Assembly: GCA_012727835.1 (NCBI GenBank)
Contig: JAAYGE010000050.1
Span: 1-6,994, forward strand
DNA: 6,994 nucleotides
Source of the DNA: Bacillota bacterium
Lineage (GTDB): Bacteria > Bacillota_H > UBA994 > UBA5500
Reading direction: 5' to 3'
Shown: positions 1 through 6,048 of the stretch, one piece after another
Layout of the letters: each line of letters opens with the position of its first letter
How positions within the stretch are numbered: the first letter of the stretch is position 1
The notes under the pieces: model-generated
Databases searched by the model: none
Told to the model about the DNA's origin: nothing
Seen by the model: the letters and a program-made list of their open reading frames with translations, nothing else
Position numbers and translations under genes: made by a program

Positions 1-696
1 CGCCGTATCCGTATCCGTTTGGGCTTGAACTAATAACATCCGCTCATCTACGCTCCAGACGATGGTTACTAATTCTTTACTGGCGATGAGCATACCATTC
101 GCGCCATTAATGTCCACCGTTTCTATGCGAGAAGCATCTTCGGTGCTGACGCTGATATGCTTAGAAGCCAGCAGTTCCATGTACTTGATCTGCGACTCCC
201 CGCGCATGTAGGTTATTTCTTTGCGCAGCCTGCTAATCTCGATGTGGCGCGGTTCGTATCCTGTTGGAATGTAGGTGGGCACATAGGCTTTGGTCCAGTT
301 AATGACCAGGTTATCACTCTCAATATCACTGTCTTTTTCTCGCAGCCAAAAGGTGGCCGACTGGGGCCCGATGTTGGCCCAAAGGCTCATTATGCGCACT
401 CTAAAAGCTTGCACCGTGGTCATGGCGGTGAGGAATATGATTACTACTGCCAACATGGCGACAGCCACTCGCCTTGGCGCTGTCCATAGGAAAGGTTTCT
501 TGGCTGGCCGCAGCGCCGCATTTAGTTGTTGCTCAAAACGCTGCAATGCGGCCGGCGATGGCCGTGGGCTGGTATCAAGCTCACCGAGCAAGCCCTCTCC
601 CTCTTTTTCAGCTGCTGCGTGCACCACCAGCTTAAAGAGGGCATGCTCGTATTCTTCGTACAGCCTCTCTTTGAGCTCCGTGTTCTCATTGGTCAT
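1..696 (-). CDS. DUF4367-type anti-sigma-like membrane protein, partial (C-terminus off the window)
   Basis: The minus strand is open from an ATG at 696 to the left edge, giving 232 residues with no stop. Residues 1-75 are a charged, probably cytoplasmic region. Residues about 76-97 form one hydrophobic membrane helix (RRVAVAMLAVVIIFLTAM). The remainder is extracytoplasmic. From about residue 135 the pattern W-T-K-A-Y-V-P-T-Y-I-P-T-G-Y, followed by V-D-I-N-G-A-N-G and I-V-W, resembles DUF4367 domains, which often sit on anti-sigma or sporulation-related proteins encoded just after ECF sigma genes. No zinc-finger HxxxCxxC motif is seen. The start is supported by AGGCGGTG a few bases upstream and by an 11-base overlap with the preceding sigma remnant, which implies former translational coupling. 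By inference it was the membrane anti-sigma factor of that sigma factor and is now without an intact partner here. Confidence 0.8.
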   Translation of the reverse strand, partial: MTNENTELKERLYEEYEHALFKLVVHAAAEKEGEGLLGELDTSPRPSPAALQRFEQQLNAALRPAKKPFLWTAPRRVAVAMLAVVIIFLTAMTTVQAFRVRIMSLWANIGPQSATFWLREKDSDIESDNLVINWTKAYVPTYIPTGYEPRHIEISRLRKEITYMRGESQIKYMELLASKHISVSTEDASRIETVDINGANGMLIASKELVTIVWSVDERMLLVQAQTDTDTA

Positions 697-859
697 TTTG
701 TTCACCGCCTTTGTTCATTAGTGCTTTGGCAGCCCGTCGGGCTCGCGTTAGATACTGCCTGACGCTAGGAGGGGAGATATTCAGTAGTTGGGCGATTTCC
801 GTGTCACTTAGTTCTAGCATGTATTTGAAATAGAGCAGGTCTCTCTGTTTTTGTGGCAG
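686..859 (-). pseudogene. 3' remnant of an ECF-type sigma factor (region 4 only)
   Basis: On the minus strand a 57-residue stretch from L-P-Q-K-Q-R-D-L-L to a TGA at 688-686 reads as sigma-70 region 4. It has the LPxKQRDLL helix, then the helix-turn-helix L-S-D-T-E-I-A-Q-L-L-N-I-S-P-P-S-V-R-Q-Y-L-T-R-A-R-R. No region 2 exists upstream: the same frame meets a stop (TAA) near 898, and the DNA there belongs to the lipoprotein in another frame. An intact ECF factor is about 160-200 residues, so roughly 100 or more N-terminal codons are missing. The remnant overlaps the start of the DUF4367 gene by 11 bases, the usual sigma/anti-sigma layout. An internal ATG at 820-818 could in principle start a 44-residue peptide, but no Shine-Dalgarno sequence precedes it. 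It is almost certainly not a functional sigma factor. Confidence 0.8.
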
Positions 860-1161
860 CCAACTAATCCCCAGAGTCGGGCATAGTCGGGGGTCTTATA
901 ATCTTGGGTCTGATCGATAGTTAAGAACTGAGCAACCAGGTGGGTGACTTGCTTTACATCCGGGTGATCGTCGGTCAGATAGGAAATTCTATGTTTACCG
1001 GAAGAGACGAGATAATCGGTGGGCTCCGTTGACCCCGAGGGAGAGCAAGCCGTAAGGAGCAGTGCTAGTAGTAGAAAGAGTGCCAACCAAACACGAAGTA
1101 AAGTGCCCTGCCTTGTGCTTCCGCTAGTATCTTGGCACATGCGTCTGTCGCTGCGGTCCAT
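814..1161 (-). pseudogene. Lipoprotein gene, 5' part, fused out of frame to sigma remnant
   Basis: The minus-strand ATG at 1161 is preceded at 7 bases by a perfect AGGAGGTG, so this start is preferred over the in-frame ATG at 1233. The 115-residue product has a rather long N-region, a hydrophobic core at about 21-36, and a lipobox L-L-T-A-C with Cys39 as the expected lipidation site. The mature part begins S-P-S-G-S-T-E-P and contains V-T-H-L-V-A-Q-F-L-T-I-D-Q-T-Q-D-Y. That segment has the look of the first helices of small NTF2-like or DUF4829-like lipoproteins; this is a weak resemblance only. After about residue 99 the sequence is the sigma region 4 DNA read in the wrong frame (G-C-H-K-N-R-E-T-C...) until TAG at 816-814. 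The gene is therefore probably truncated, although a short lipoprotein could still be made and anchored outside the membrane. Confidence 0.7.
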
Positions 1162-1168
1162 TGGCTTC

Positions 1169-1176
1169 CACCTCCT
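1169..1176 (-). promoter_or_regulatory. Ribosome binding site deciding the lipoprotein start
   Basis: The plus strand CACCTCCT is AGGAGGTG on the minus strand, a full match to the 16S anti-Shine-Dalgarno. It lies 7 bases before the ATG at 1161-1159. It fixes the start at 1161 and excludes the in-frame ATG at 1233. Confidence 0.85.
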
Positions 1177-1289
1177 CTGGTGTTCCATATTCGCTACCAG
1201 GCTTATCGTGACCTTCGTTATAGTAGAAAACAACCAACTAAGCTTTCTGCAACAAGAAAACAGGCGAAATTTATGTTGTTTGTTATTCC

Positions 1290-1318
1290 TTGGCAGGCCA
1301 AGTTCTGCTAGGTATAAT
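1290..1318 (+). promoter_or_regulatory. Sigma-A-type promoter for the ECF sigma operon
   Basis: TTGGCA at 1290-1295 and TATAAT at 1313-1318 are separated by exactly 17 bases. This is one mismatch from the vegetative consensus in the -35 box and a perfect -10 box. It points toward the sigma gene and lies just upstream of the ECF-type promoter, so it would give basal, housekeeping transcription of the sigma/anti-sigma pair. Confidence 0.8.
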
Positions 1319-1335
1319 AAGAACGATGTCTTAGC

Positions 1336-1363
1336 TGAAACTTTATTTGCATCACCGCGTACT
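1336..1363 (+). promoter_or_regulatory. SigW-type ECF promoter (autoregulation)
   Basis: TGAAAC at 1336-1341 and CGTACT at 1358-1363 are separated by 16 bases. This matches the TGAAAC-N16-CGTA consensus known for Bacillus SigW and related ECF factors. Transcription would start near 1368-1371, some 20 bases before the GTG start, leaving room for just the ribosome binding site. It sits directly before an ECF sigma gene, so positive autoregulation by that factor is the natural inference. Confidence 0.85.
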
Positions 1364-1374
1364 AAACTATAGAA

Positions 1375-1381
1375 GAGAGGG
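1375..1381 (+). promoter_or_regulatory. Ribosome binding site deciding the sigma factor start
   Basis: GAGAGGG lies 7 bases before the GTG at 1389. It supports GTG 1389 over the in-frame TTG at 1347, which would lie inside the spacer of the ECF promoter and has no Shine-Dalgarno sequence. Confidence 0.75.
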
Positions 1382-1388
1382 CTTATCG

Positions 1389-1973
1389 GTGGATTTGGTT
1401 GACCAGAAGTTAATGCAGAAAGCCAAAAAAGGAGATCACTCGGCCTTCGCAGAGCTGGTCGACAAATATCGGGATAAGATTTATGCCTATCTCTATCGTA
1501 TGGTTGGTAACCGGGAGGATGCCCTCGATCTGGCGCAGGAAACCTTCTTGCGTATCTACAGCAATTTACGCCATTTCAAGTTGGGGCGGCCTTTTAAACC
1601 GTGGCTCTACCGCATAGCCACCAACCTAGCAATTGACTTTTTGCGCAGACGACGACCAACAGTAGCTCTCGATGCCCCTATTGCTGACGATGAATCGCTG
1701 CGCCTGGAGCTGGTAGAGCAAGGGCCGGGCCCGGCGGAGCAACATGAAAGGGCGGAGCTGGCTGCCTATTTGGCGCAAAAGGTGGCCGAATTACCTCCCA
1801 ACTATCGGAGTGTAATTCTGCTAAGGCATGGGCATGATTTAAGCTACCAAGAAATAGCTGATATATTACAGGTTCCAGTAAGCACGGTTAAAACCCGTTT
1901 GTTTAGAGCCAGGGAGGCGTTACGTTTGAAACTGAGCGAGGAGCGTAGCATGTGGGAGGCGGAGTGTCAATGA
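1389..1973 (+). CDS. sigW: ECF RNA polymerase sigma factor, SigW-like
   Basis: This 194-residue protein has the two-domain layout and length of group 4 (ECF) sigma factors. Region 2 spans about residues 20-90 and contains D-A-L-D-L-A-Q-E-T-F-L-R-I-Y (44-57, core-binding helix) and the -10 recognition helix around P-W-L-Y-R-I-A-T-N-L-A-I-D-F-L-R-R-R-R. A short acidic linker follows. Region 4 spans about 127-182, with L-P-P-N-Y-R-S-V-I-L-L-R and the helix-turn-helix L-S-Y-Q-E-I-A-D-I-L-Q-V-P-V-S-T-V-K-T-R. It would direct RNA polymerase to TGAAAC-N16-CGTA promoters, one of which lies in front of it. Its stop overlaps the anti-sigma start by 4 bases (ATGA). The name rests on that promoter and on shared order with the B. 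subtilis sigW-rsiW-cdaA-cdaR-glmM locus; orthology in the strict sense is not proven. Confidence 0.92.
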   Translation: MDLVDQKLMQKAKKGDHSAFAELVDKYRDKIYAYLYRMVGNREDALDLAQETFLRIYSNLRHFKLGRPFKPWLYRIATNLAIDFLRRRRPTVALDAPIADDESLRLELVEQGPGPAEQHERAELAAYLAQKVAELPPNYRSVILLRHGHDLSYQEIADILQVPVSTVKTRLFRAREALRLKLSEERSMWEAECQ

Positions 1974-2584
1974 ATTGTCGCGATGCCCGACGGATGTTAC
2001 ACCAAGCATTAGATGATGACCTTAGTTTGCCGGCTAAGCGGCAATTAGAAAACCATTTGCATGCCTGCGGGCCTTGCCAAAAGGTTGAAGGTTCGTTGGC
2101 GCAGGTAGTTTCTTTGTTGGACCAGCTGGCCGACGTGCCTGCTCCCAGCAATTTTACTGCCAACTTGATGCAACAGCTACCAAGGAAGCAGGTACGGTTG
2201 CCTCTATTAGCCCGTACCCGGGCCGTTTGGGCAGCTGCTCTTTTGTTTGTGTTGATCCTGTCGCCCCTATATGTATGGCTGACCCTATCTCGGCCGCAAC
2301 TGATAGCCGACCATGGCCAAGCTATAGTGCAGGAGGGACACCGCTTTATTGTACCGGCTGGCGAAGTGGTGCAGGGAGACCTGGTTATCTATAAAGGAAT
2401 ATTAGAAATCCAGGGTGAGGTGCAAGGCAACATAAAGACAATAGATGCTACCATAGAGCTAGGTCCCGGTGGCAAGCATACGGGAAGCACCAAGAACATC
2501 GATGCCTCGCCACAAGCCAAGCTGGCGGTAGCTTGGGCGGAACTGTGGGAACGAATTAAGCATTTGTTAGTAGGCAATGATTAG
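1970..2584 (+). CDS. Zinc-binding transmembrane anti-sigma factor with bactofilin-like outer domain
   Basis: The 204-residue product starts at the ATG in the ATGA overlap with the sigma gene, with GGGAGG about 10 bases upstream. The alternative in-frame start at 1952 adds only six residues. The N-terminus carries the ZAS/zf-HC2 signature: Cys3, then His29-x3-Cys33-x2-Cys36 (HLHACGPC), which binds zinc and holds the cognate sigma factor in RsiW-type proteins. One membrane helix lies at about 84-106. Residues about 128-183 outside the membrane have short repeats with regular Gly and hydrophobic spacing (V-V-Q-G-D-L-V-I, L-E-I-Q-G-E-V-Q-G-N-I, A-T-I-E-L-G-P-G), as in bactofilin/polymer-forming beta-helices. 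A short amphipathic helix ends the protein. The role is to sequester the upstream sigma factor at the membrane, presumably until regulated proteolysis. The position corresponds to rsiW, but the outer domain appears different. Confidence 0.88.
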   Translation: MNCRDARRMLHQALDDDLSLPAKRQLENHLHACGPCQKVEGSLAQVVSLLDQLADVPAPSNFTANLMQQLPRKQVRLPLLARTRAVWAAALLFVLILSPLYVWLTLSRPQLIADHGQAIVQEGHRFIVPAGEVVQGDLVIYKGILEIQGEVQGNIKTIDATIELGPGGKHTGSTKNIDASPQAKLAVAWAELWERIKHLLVGND

Positions 2585-2590
2585 AAGGAA

Positions 2591-2757
2591 AGGACTAGGA
2601 CCTACTCTTTTTGGGGAAAATTGCAGGATAACGAAGACCAGTTAGCCAATACTGTATGTATGGGCTTAGCTAGTCCTATGGCTCACTGTGCTTTGCAGTG
2701 AGAAGGAAACGTTTATGGCAAGCATGGTGATAGCAAGCCACGTCTTGCCTTTTTTAT
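2591..2757 (+). promoter_or_regulatory. Structured RNA region, candidate leader of the TPR gene
   Basis: The 209-base gap between the anti-sigma and TPR genes holds four possible helices. AGGACTAG (2591-2598) is fully complementary to CTAGTCCT (2670-2677), an 8-bp closing stem. Inside it, AGCC-A-ATAC (2644-2652) pairs with GTAT-G-GGCT (2658-2666) around a 5-base loop. CTCACTG (2682-2688) pairs with CAGTGAG (2696-2702) around the loop TGCTTTG. A terminator hairpin follows at 2717-2757. I could not match this to a riboswitch, T-box or other class that I know. No promoter was recognised within it, so it may be an attenuator on the operon transcript or simply a 3' end. Confidence 0.45.
2717..2757 (+). 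terminator. Rho-independent terminator between anti-sigma and TPR genes
   Basis: GGCAAG (2717-2722) pairs with CTTGCC (2744-2749), with a weaker inner stem TGG/CCA, and is followed directly by TTTTTTATT. It lies after the sigma/anti-sigma pair and only some 15 bases before the ribosome binding site of the TPR gene, so it either ends the first operon or works as an attenuator for the second. Confidence 0.7.
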
Positions 2758-2793
2758 TGGGGCAGGAAAAGAGAAAAGGAGTGTACGGAAAAC

Positions 2794-4206
2794 ATGAGTA
2801 CTGAAAATAAACCGGTTGATATTGATAAAATCATCGAGTTGTGCCGGAAGGCTATCGCAGAAAACCCCGAGAATGCTACCGCCCATCATGACTTAGGCGT
2901 GGCTCTATTCCAGAAGCAAGACGTGGACGGCGCCTTAGAGCACTTAACCAAGGCGGCCGAATTGGCCCCCAAGAGTGTGCTAACCCATTACCTGTTGGGG
3001 ATAGCCCGGGCAGAAAAAGTCCAGTTGGACGAAGCCATCCGCAGTTGGAAGCGGGTTTTGGAGCTGGACAAGTTAAATAAGCATAAGTTAAACGGTATGG
3101 CCCATTATTTTATTGGTAAGGTCTATGGGCTTAAAGGTATGTGGGACGCGGCCCATATGGAATTAAGGCGGGCCAAGAAGCTGCTGCCGGGGAACCCCTT
3201 GGTTTTGAATGCCAGTGCGGAAATACATTTGGCCAAAGGGGAATTAGAAGAAGCCAAGGCCGAATGGTTGGCAGTAGCCACCGCCAATCCCGAGGACCCG
3301 CGGGCGGCCTTCAACGTATGTGCCATTGCCATCGATACGGGCGATTACCCGATGGCTATCGATTATGGGAAGCGGGTAATCAATATGGGCCAAGATAGCG
3401 GGGATGTGCGCTTCAATTTGGGTATAGCCCATTTACGTCAAGGCGACTACGATGCGGCCATCGAACAGTTGCGGAAGGCGGTGGAGTTTGACCCAGAAGA
3501 TTTGAACAACCGCCTTACCTTGGGTGAAGCCTATGTGGAGAAGGGATTGATTGAGGCGGGGGTCAAAGAGTGGGAAGAAGCCGCTCGTATCCATCCTAAG
3601 GCGGCTCAGCCCTACTATAATATCGGGCTAGCCTATGCCCGCGATGGCCTTCTGGACCAGGCCAATGAATACTGGGAAAAGGCCTTAGAGCGGGAGCCCA
3701 ACTATTTGCCGATTTTTATAGCCCAAGGTACCACCTATGCCCAGGCCGAGCGCTGGGCTGAATCTCTGGCGGCTTGGCGGAAAGCTTTAGCCATCGAACC
3801 GAAGGCCGAATTGGTGCGTATCAACGCTATGGCCATGCATTTCTTGCTGGGTCAATATAACGAAGCTCTAGAGCTGGTTGCTGATCTGGGTGAACAGCCG
3901 GATATCAAGCTGATTGCGGCCCTCTCCCATCTGCAACTGGGGGCTACAGACCGGGCCTGGGCCAGTTTAGCCGAGGTAGTAGAGGCCCATCCCGATGTGT
4001 TGCGACGTCATGCCCGCATAGTGCAGGAAGGTGTGGACCGTTCCCTAGTGGAAGCAGCCCCACCCACATATGGGAAAGTGGCTCAGGCCTTACTGGCCCT
4101 TTACCAACAAGAAGCGGCTATGGAGGCCGATGCCACCAAGCGTCAGTTAGAACGCCCAGAAAACAAGGGTTGGTGGAATGCGCTGCTGAAAGCCTTGCGC
4201 AAATAA
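2794..4206 (+). CDS. Cytoplasmic TPR-repeat protein
   Basis: This 470-residue protein is built almost entirely of tetratricopeptide repeats, about ten helix-turn-helix units between residues 8 and 400. Typical units show the G-x-x-x-x-x-x-x-x-A and x-x-P spacing, for example H-H-D-L-G-V-A-L-F-Q-K-Q, F-N-L-G-I-A-H-L-R-Q-G-D-Y, Y-N-I-G-L-A-Y-A-R-D-G-L and A-L-E-R-E-P-N-Y. No signal peptide, membrane helix or enzymatic domain is seen, so it is probably a soluble scaffold or adaptor. The C-terminal ~70 residues are a non-repeat helical tail ending in basic residues. The start has AAGGAG 12 bases upstream, a rather long spacing, but no other in-frame start precedes it. It sits where B. subtilis goes straight from rsiW to cdaA. 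A role in envelope homeostasis is suggested only by its neighbours. Confidence 0.85.
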   Translation: MSTENKPVDIDKIIELCRKAIAENPENATAHHDLGVALFQKQDVDGALEHLTKAAELAPKSVLTHYLLGIARAEKVQLDEAIRSWKRVLELDKLNKHKLNGMAHYFIGKVYGLKGMWDAAHMELRRAKKLLPGNPLVLNASAEIHLAKGELEEAKAEWLAVATANPEDPRAAFNVCAIAIDTGDYPMAIDYGKRVINMGQDSGDVRFNLGIAHLRQGDYDAAIEQLRKAVEFDPEDLNNRLTLGEAYVEKGLIEAGVKEWEEAARIHPKAAQPYYNIGLAYARDGLLDQANEYWEKALEREPNYLPIFIAQGTTYAQAERWAESLAAWRKALAIEPKAELVRINAMAMHFLLGQYNEALELVADLGEQPDIKLIAALSHLQLGATDRAWASLAEVVEAHPDVLRRHARIVQEGVDRSLVEAAPPTYGKVAQALLALYQQEAAMEADATKRQLERPENKGWWNALLKALRK

Positions 4207-4218
4207 ATTGTCGGCCGG

Positions 4219-4246
4219 ACCTACCGGTACTAAGTAGGTTTTCTTC
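4219..4246 (+). terminator. Weak hairpin with T-rich tail between the TPR gene and cdaA
   Basis: ACCTAC (4219-4224) pairs with GTAGGT (4234-4239) around a 9-base loop, followed by a broken T-tract (TTTTCTTC). The stem is short, so at best it would be a partial terminator within the operon. No convincing promoter for cdaA was found in the remaining ~40 bases. Confidence 0.3.
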
Positions 4247-4285
4247 GTATTATATGTAAAGAGGAGCCAGGGAGGGGGTGGGGCC

Positions 4286-5107
4286 ATGTTGGAAAGAGTA
4301 TGGCAGGCACTGCAGCAGATTGCTCTGTTAGACGTGTTAGATATTATCATCGTCTATTATGTTATTTACCGCCTGCTGCTGCTAATCCGTGCTACCAGAG
4401 CGGTGCAGTTGATCAAAGGTTTAGTAGTGCTTTAAACTGCCACCGTGCTCAGCGGCCGCCTGCGCCTATGGACGTTAAACTGGTTGTTGAATCGGGCCAT
4501 CGCCGCCGGCTTTATTGCGGTCCCCATCGTTTTTTGGCCCGAGTTGCGCCGGGGGCTGGAGCAGTTGGGACGCGCCAGTTTTTTCGGTCAGAAGCTGCCT
4601 CTTTTGCAAGAGGAAGATGACTGGCAGGGCCCGATCCTCGCTTTGGCGGCTAGCGTCAGCATCCTAAGTAAGAACAAAATAGGAGCCCTAATTGTCATTG
4701 AACGGGAAACCGGCTTAAATGAGTTTGCAGAAACGGGCACCTTCATAGACGCGCTAGTTAGCAAAGAACTGTTGACGAATACTTTTATTCCTAATACGCC
4801 ACTGCATGATGGGGCTGTAATTATCCGCAGTGGGCGACTGTTGGCAGCCGGTTGTTATCTGCCGCTTTCGTCCAACCCGTCCATTGCCCGAGAATTAGGA
4901 ACGCGCCATCGGGCGGCCATCGGGATTACGGAAGAAACCGATGCTATCGCTATAGTTGTTTCCGAGGAGACGGGCATTATCTCCGTCGCCGTCGAAGGTG
5001 AGATAGAACGTCATTTCGATAGTCAATCATTGCAGGAAAAGCTAGAAGAACTTTTGATAGCTAAAGCACCTTCCTTCTGGAACTGGAGGGCGCAAAAAGA
5101 TGATTAA
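4286..5107 (+). pseudogene. cdaA: Diadenylate cyclase CdaA (c-di-AMP synthase), interrupted by in-frame TAA
   Basis: Reading from the ATG at 4286, preceded by GGAGGGGGTG, gives 49 residues, then TAA at 4433-4435, then 223 more codons in the same frame to TAA at 5105-5107. That makes 273 positions, the length of typical CdaA proteins. Residues 18-34 form membrane helix 1, about 41-57 helix 2 (containing the stop), and about 64-85 helix 3. The DAC domain follows intact: G-A-L-I-V-I-E-R-E-T-G-L (from about 133), the catalytic L-H-D-G-A-V-I-I with Asp175, and G-T-R-H-R-A-A-I-G (from about 205). The enzyme condenses two ATP into c-di-AMP at the membrane. The downstream part is open from a GTG at 4445, nine bases after the stop, but has no Shine-Dalgarno sequence. 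TTA to TAA by one base change would explain the stop. The end overlaps cdaR by 8 bases. Confidence 0.88.
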
Positions 5108-6029
5108 AAGGGGTAATAAGCTATTTAGGCAGAACATTACTTTGCATGTATTGGCGGCCCTACTGGCCATAGTCCTCTGGTCCTACGTAAAAACGGCTGA
5201 TTTTTCAGCGCGACCGGAGACAAGTGTGACCATAGATGAAGTGCCGTTGGAAGTGAGAGATATTCCGACCGGTTTAGTTCTCATCAACGAATTGCCGGCA
5301 ACCGTTAGTGTGGTGCTCCGGGGGAGCGATTCGGTGGTTAACCAGGTGCTGAAGGAAAACCTGCTCGCCTACGTTTCGCTGAGCGGAGCCAACGAGGGAG
5401 TAGGCCAGTATGCGGTCAAGGTCATACACCCGCAGGGGCTAAGCGCCACGCCTAATCCGGGGCGGGTAGAAGTGCGGTTAGAACGGGAGCTCACAGCCGA
5501 CTTTGAGATCAAGCTAGAGGGGCTGGAGCCCAGCGATCCCTCCTATTACTTGACGGCAACACCCGATCCTAACTTCGTTAGAGTTACCGGCTTGCGCAGC
5601 CAGTTCGAGCGGGTGCAGCAAGCCCAGGTGATGATAAACCAAGCATCTATTAGAGAGAGTGGCAAGTTACAGTTGCCGGTAAAATTGCTCGACTCTAGAG
5701 GACAGGAAGTAACCGGTTTGCTTGTAGAACCGGGGGTAATAGAAGTGGATATAGTGAGATTGCCAGGGAAGTTGCTGCCGGTGGTAGCCGATTTAACGGA
5801 TCAGCTTCCCGAGGGTTATCAGTTACAAGGAATTCAGGTAGAACCTGAATCTGTTTATGTGTACGCTCCCACCGACGTTTTAGCCGCGTTGGAGCAGATA
5901 GTTACCCAATCGATTAGTTTGGAAGATATAACGGCCGATACCACTTTGTCGGTGCCACTCATTTTGCCGACAGGGGCCGTTGGTAGCTCCATTGATAAGG
6001 TAGAAGTCCAGCTAACAATAGGTGAATGA
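5100..6029 (+). CDS. cdaR: YbbR-domain protein CdaR, regulator of CdaA
   Basis: This 309-residue protein has a single N-terminal membrane anchor (about residues 14-30, I-T-L-H-V-L-A-A-L-L-A-I-V-L-W) followed by an extracytoplasmic part. That part holds about three YbbR repeats: roughly 38-127, 130-217 and 219-308. Each shows the alternating pattern with P-x-x-V-x-V and a closing V-E-V-x-L or I-E-V-D-I strand. Bacillus CdaR binds and tunes CdaA at the membrane; it is longer (about 480 residues), so this is a shorter version with fewer repeats. The start ATG lies 9 bases after GGAGGG and overlaps the end of cdaA by 8 bases, so translation of the two is probably coupled. The frame is intact, with no sign of decay despite the stop in cdaA. 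Confidence 0.9.
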   Translation: MIKRGNKLFRQNITLHVLAALLAIVLWSYVKTADFSARPETSVTIDEVPLEVRDIPTGLVLINELPATVSVVLRGSDSVVNQVLKENLLAYVSLSGANEGVGQYAVKVIHPQGLSATPNPGRVEVRLERELTADFEIKLEGLEPSDPSYYLTATPDPNFVRVTGLRSQFERVQQAQVMINQASIRESGKLQLPVKLLDSRGQEVTGLLVEPGVIEVDIVRLPGKLLPVVADLTDQLPEGYQLQGIQVEPESVYVYAPTDVLAALEQIVTQSISLEDITADTTLSVPLILPTGAVGSSIDKVEVQLTIGE

Positions 6030-6048
6030 CAAGGAGGCTGCCAAGATT

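Noticed and set aside
157..762. Plus-strand open frames at 157-489, 290-721 and 526-762
   Set aside because: They are antisense to the DUF4367 protein frame, which has clear domain sense and a linked start; their translations show no recognisable family.
1195..1260. Possible minus-strand promoter for the lipoprotein gene (TACTAT-like -10)
   Set aside because: No -35 box at a 16-18 base spacing could be found; the match is too weak to report.
1019..1372. Plus-strand open frame opposite the lipoprotein gene
   Set aside because: It runs through the sigma operon promoters and is antisense to a signal peptide with lipobox and strong ribosome binding site; no Shine-Dalgarno sequence of its own was seen.
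1347..1388. TTG start at 1347 for the sigma factor, adding 14 residues
   Set aside because: It lies inside the spacer of the ECF promoter, has no ribosome binding site, and the added residues are not like the sigma family. GTG at 1389 has GAGAGGG at 7 bases.
2704..2735. GGAAAC before the TPR gene as a second ECF promoter
   Set aside because: There is no CGTA at 15-17 bases downstream, and it lies at the edge of the terminator hairpin.
2585..2793. Known riboswitch classes (ydaO/c-di-AMP, GEMM c-di-GMP, T-box, cobalamin, SAM) in the gap
   Set aside because: None of the conserved core motifs I know for these classes was recognisable by eye; a covariance-model scan would be decisive.
3123..3432. 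Open frames inside the TPR gene on both strands
   Set aside because: They are shadows of the TPR coding sequence, whose repeat pattern is continuous through the region.
4300..4620. Plus-strand open frame overlapping the cdaA stop in another frame, considered as evidence for a frameshift
   Set aside because: The CdaA sequence continues in the same frame on both sides of the TAA, so no frame change is needed, and the alternative frame gives no family resemblance.
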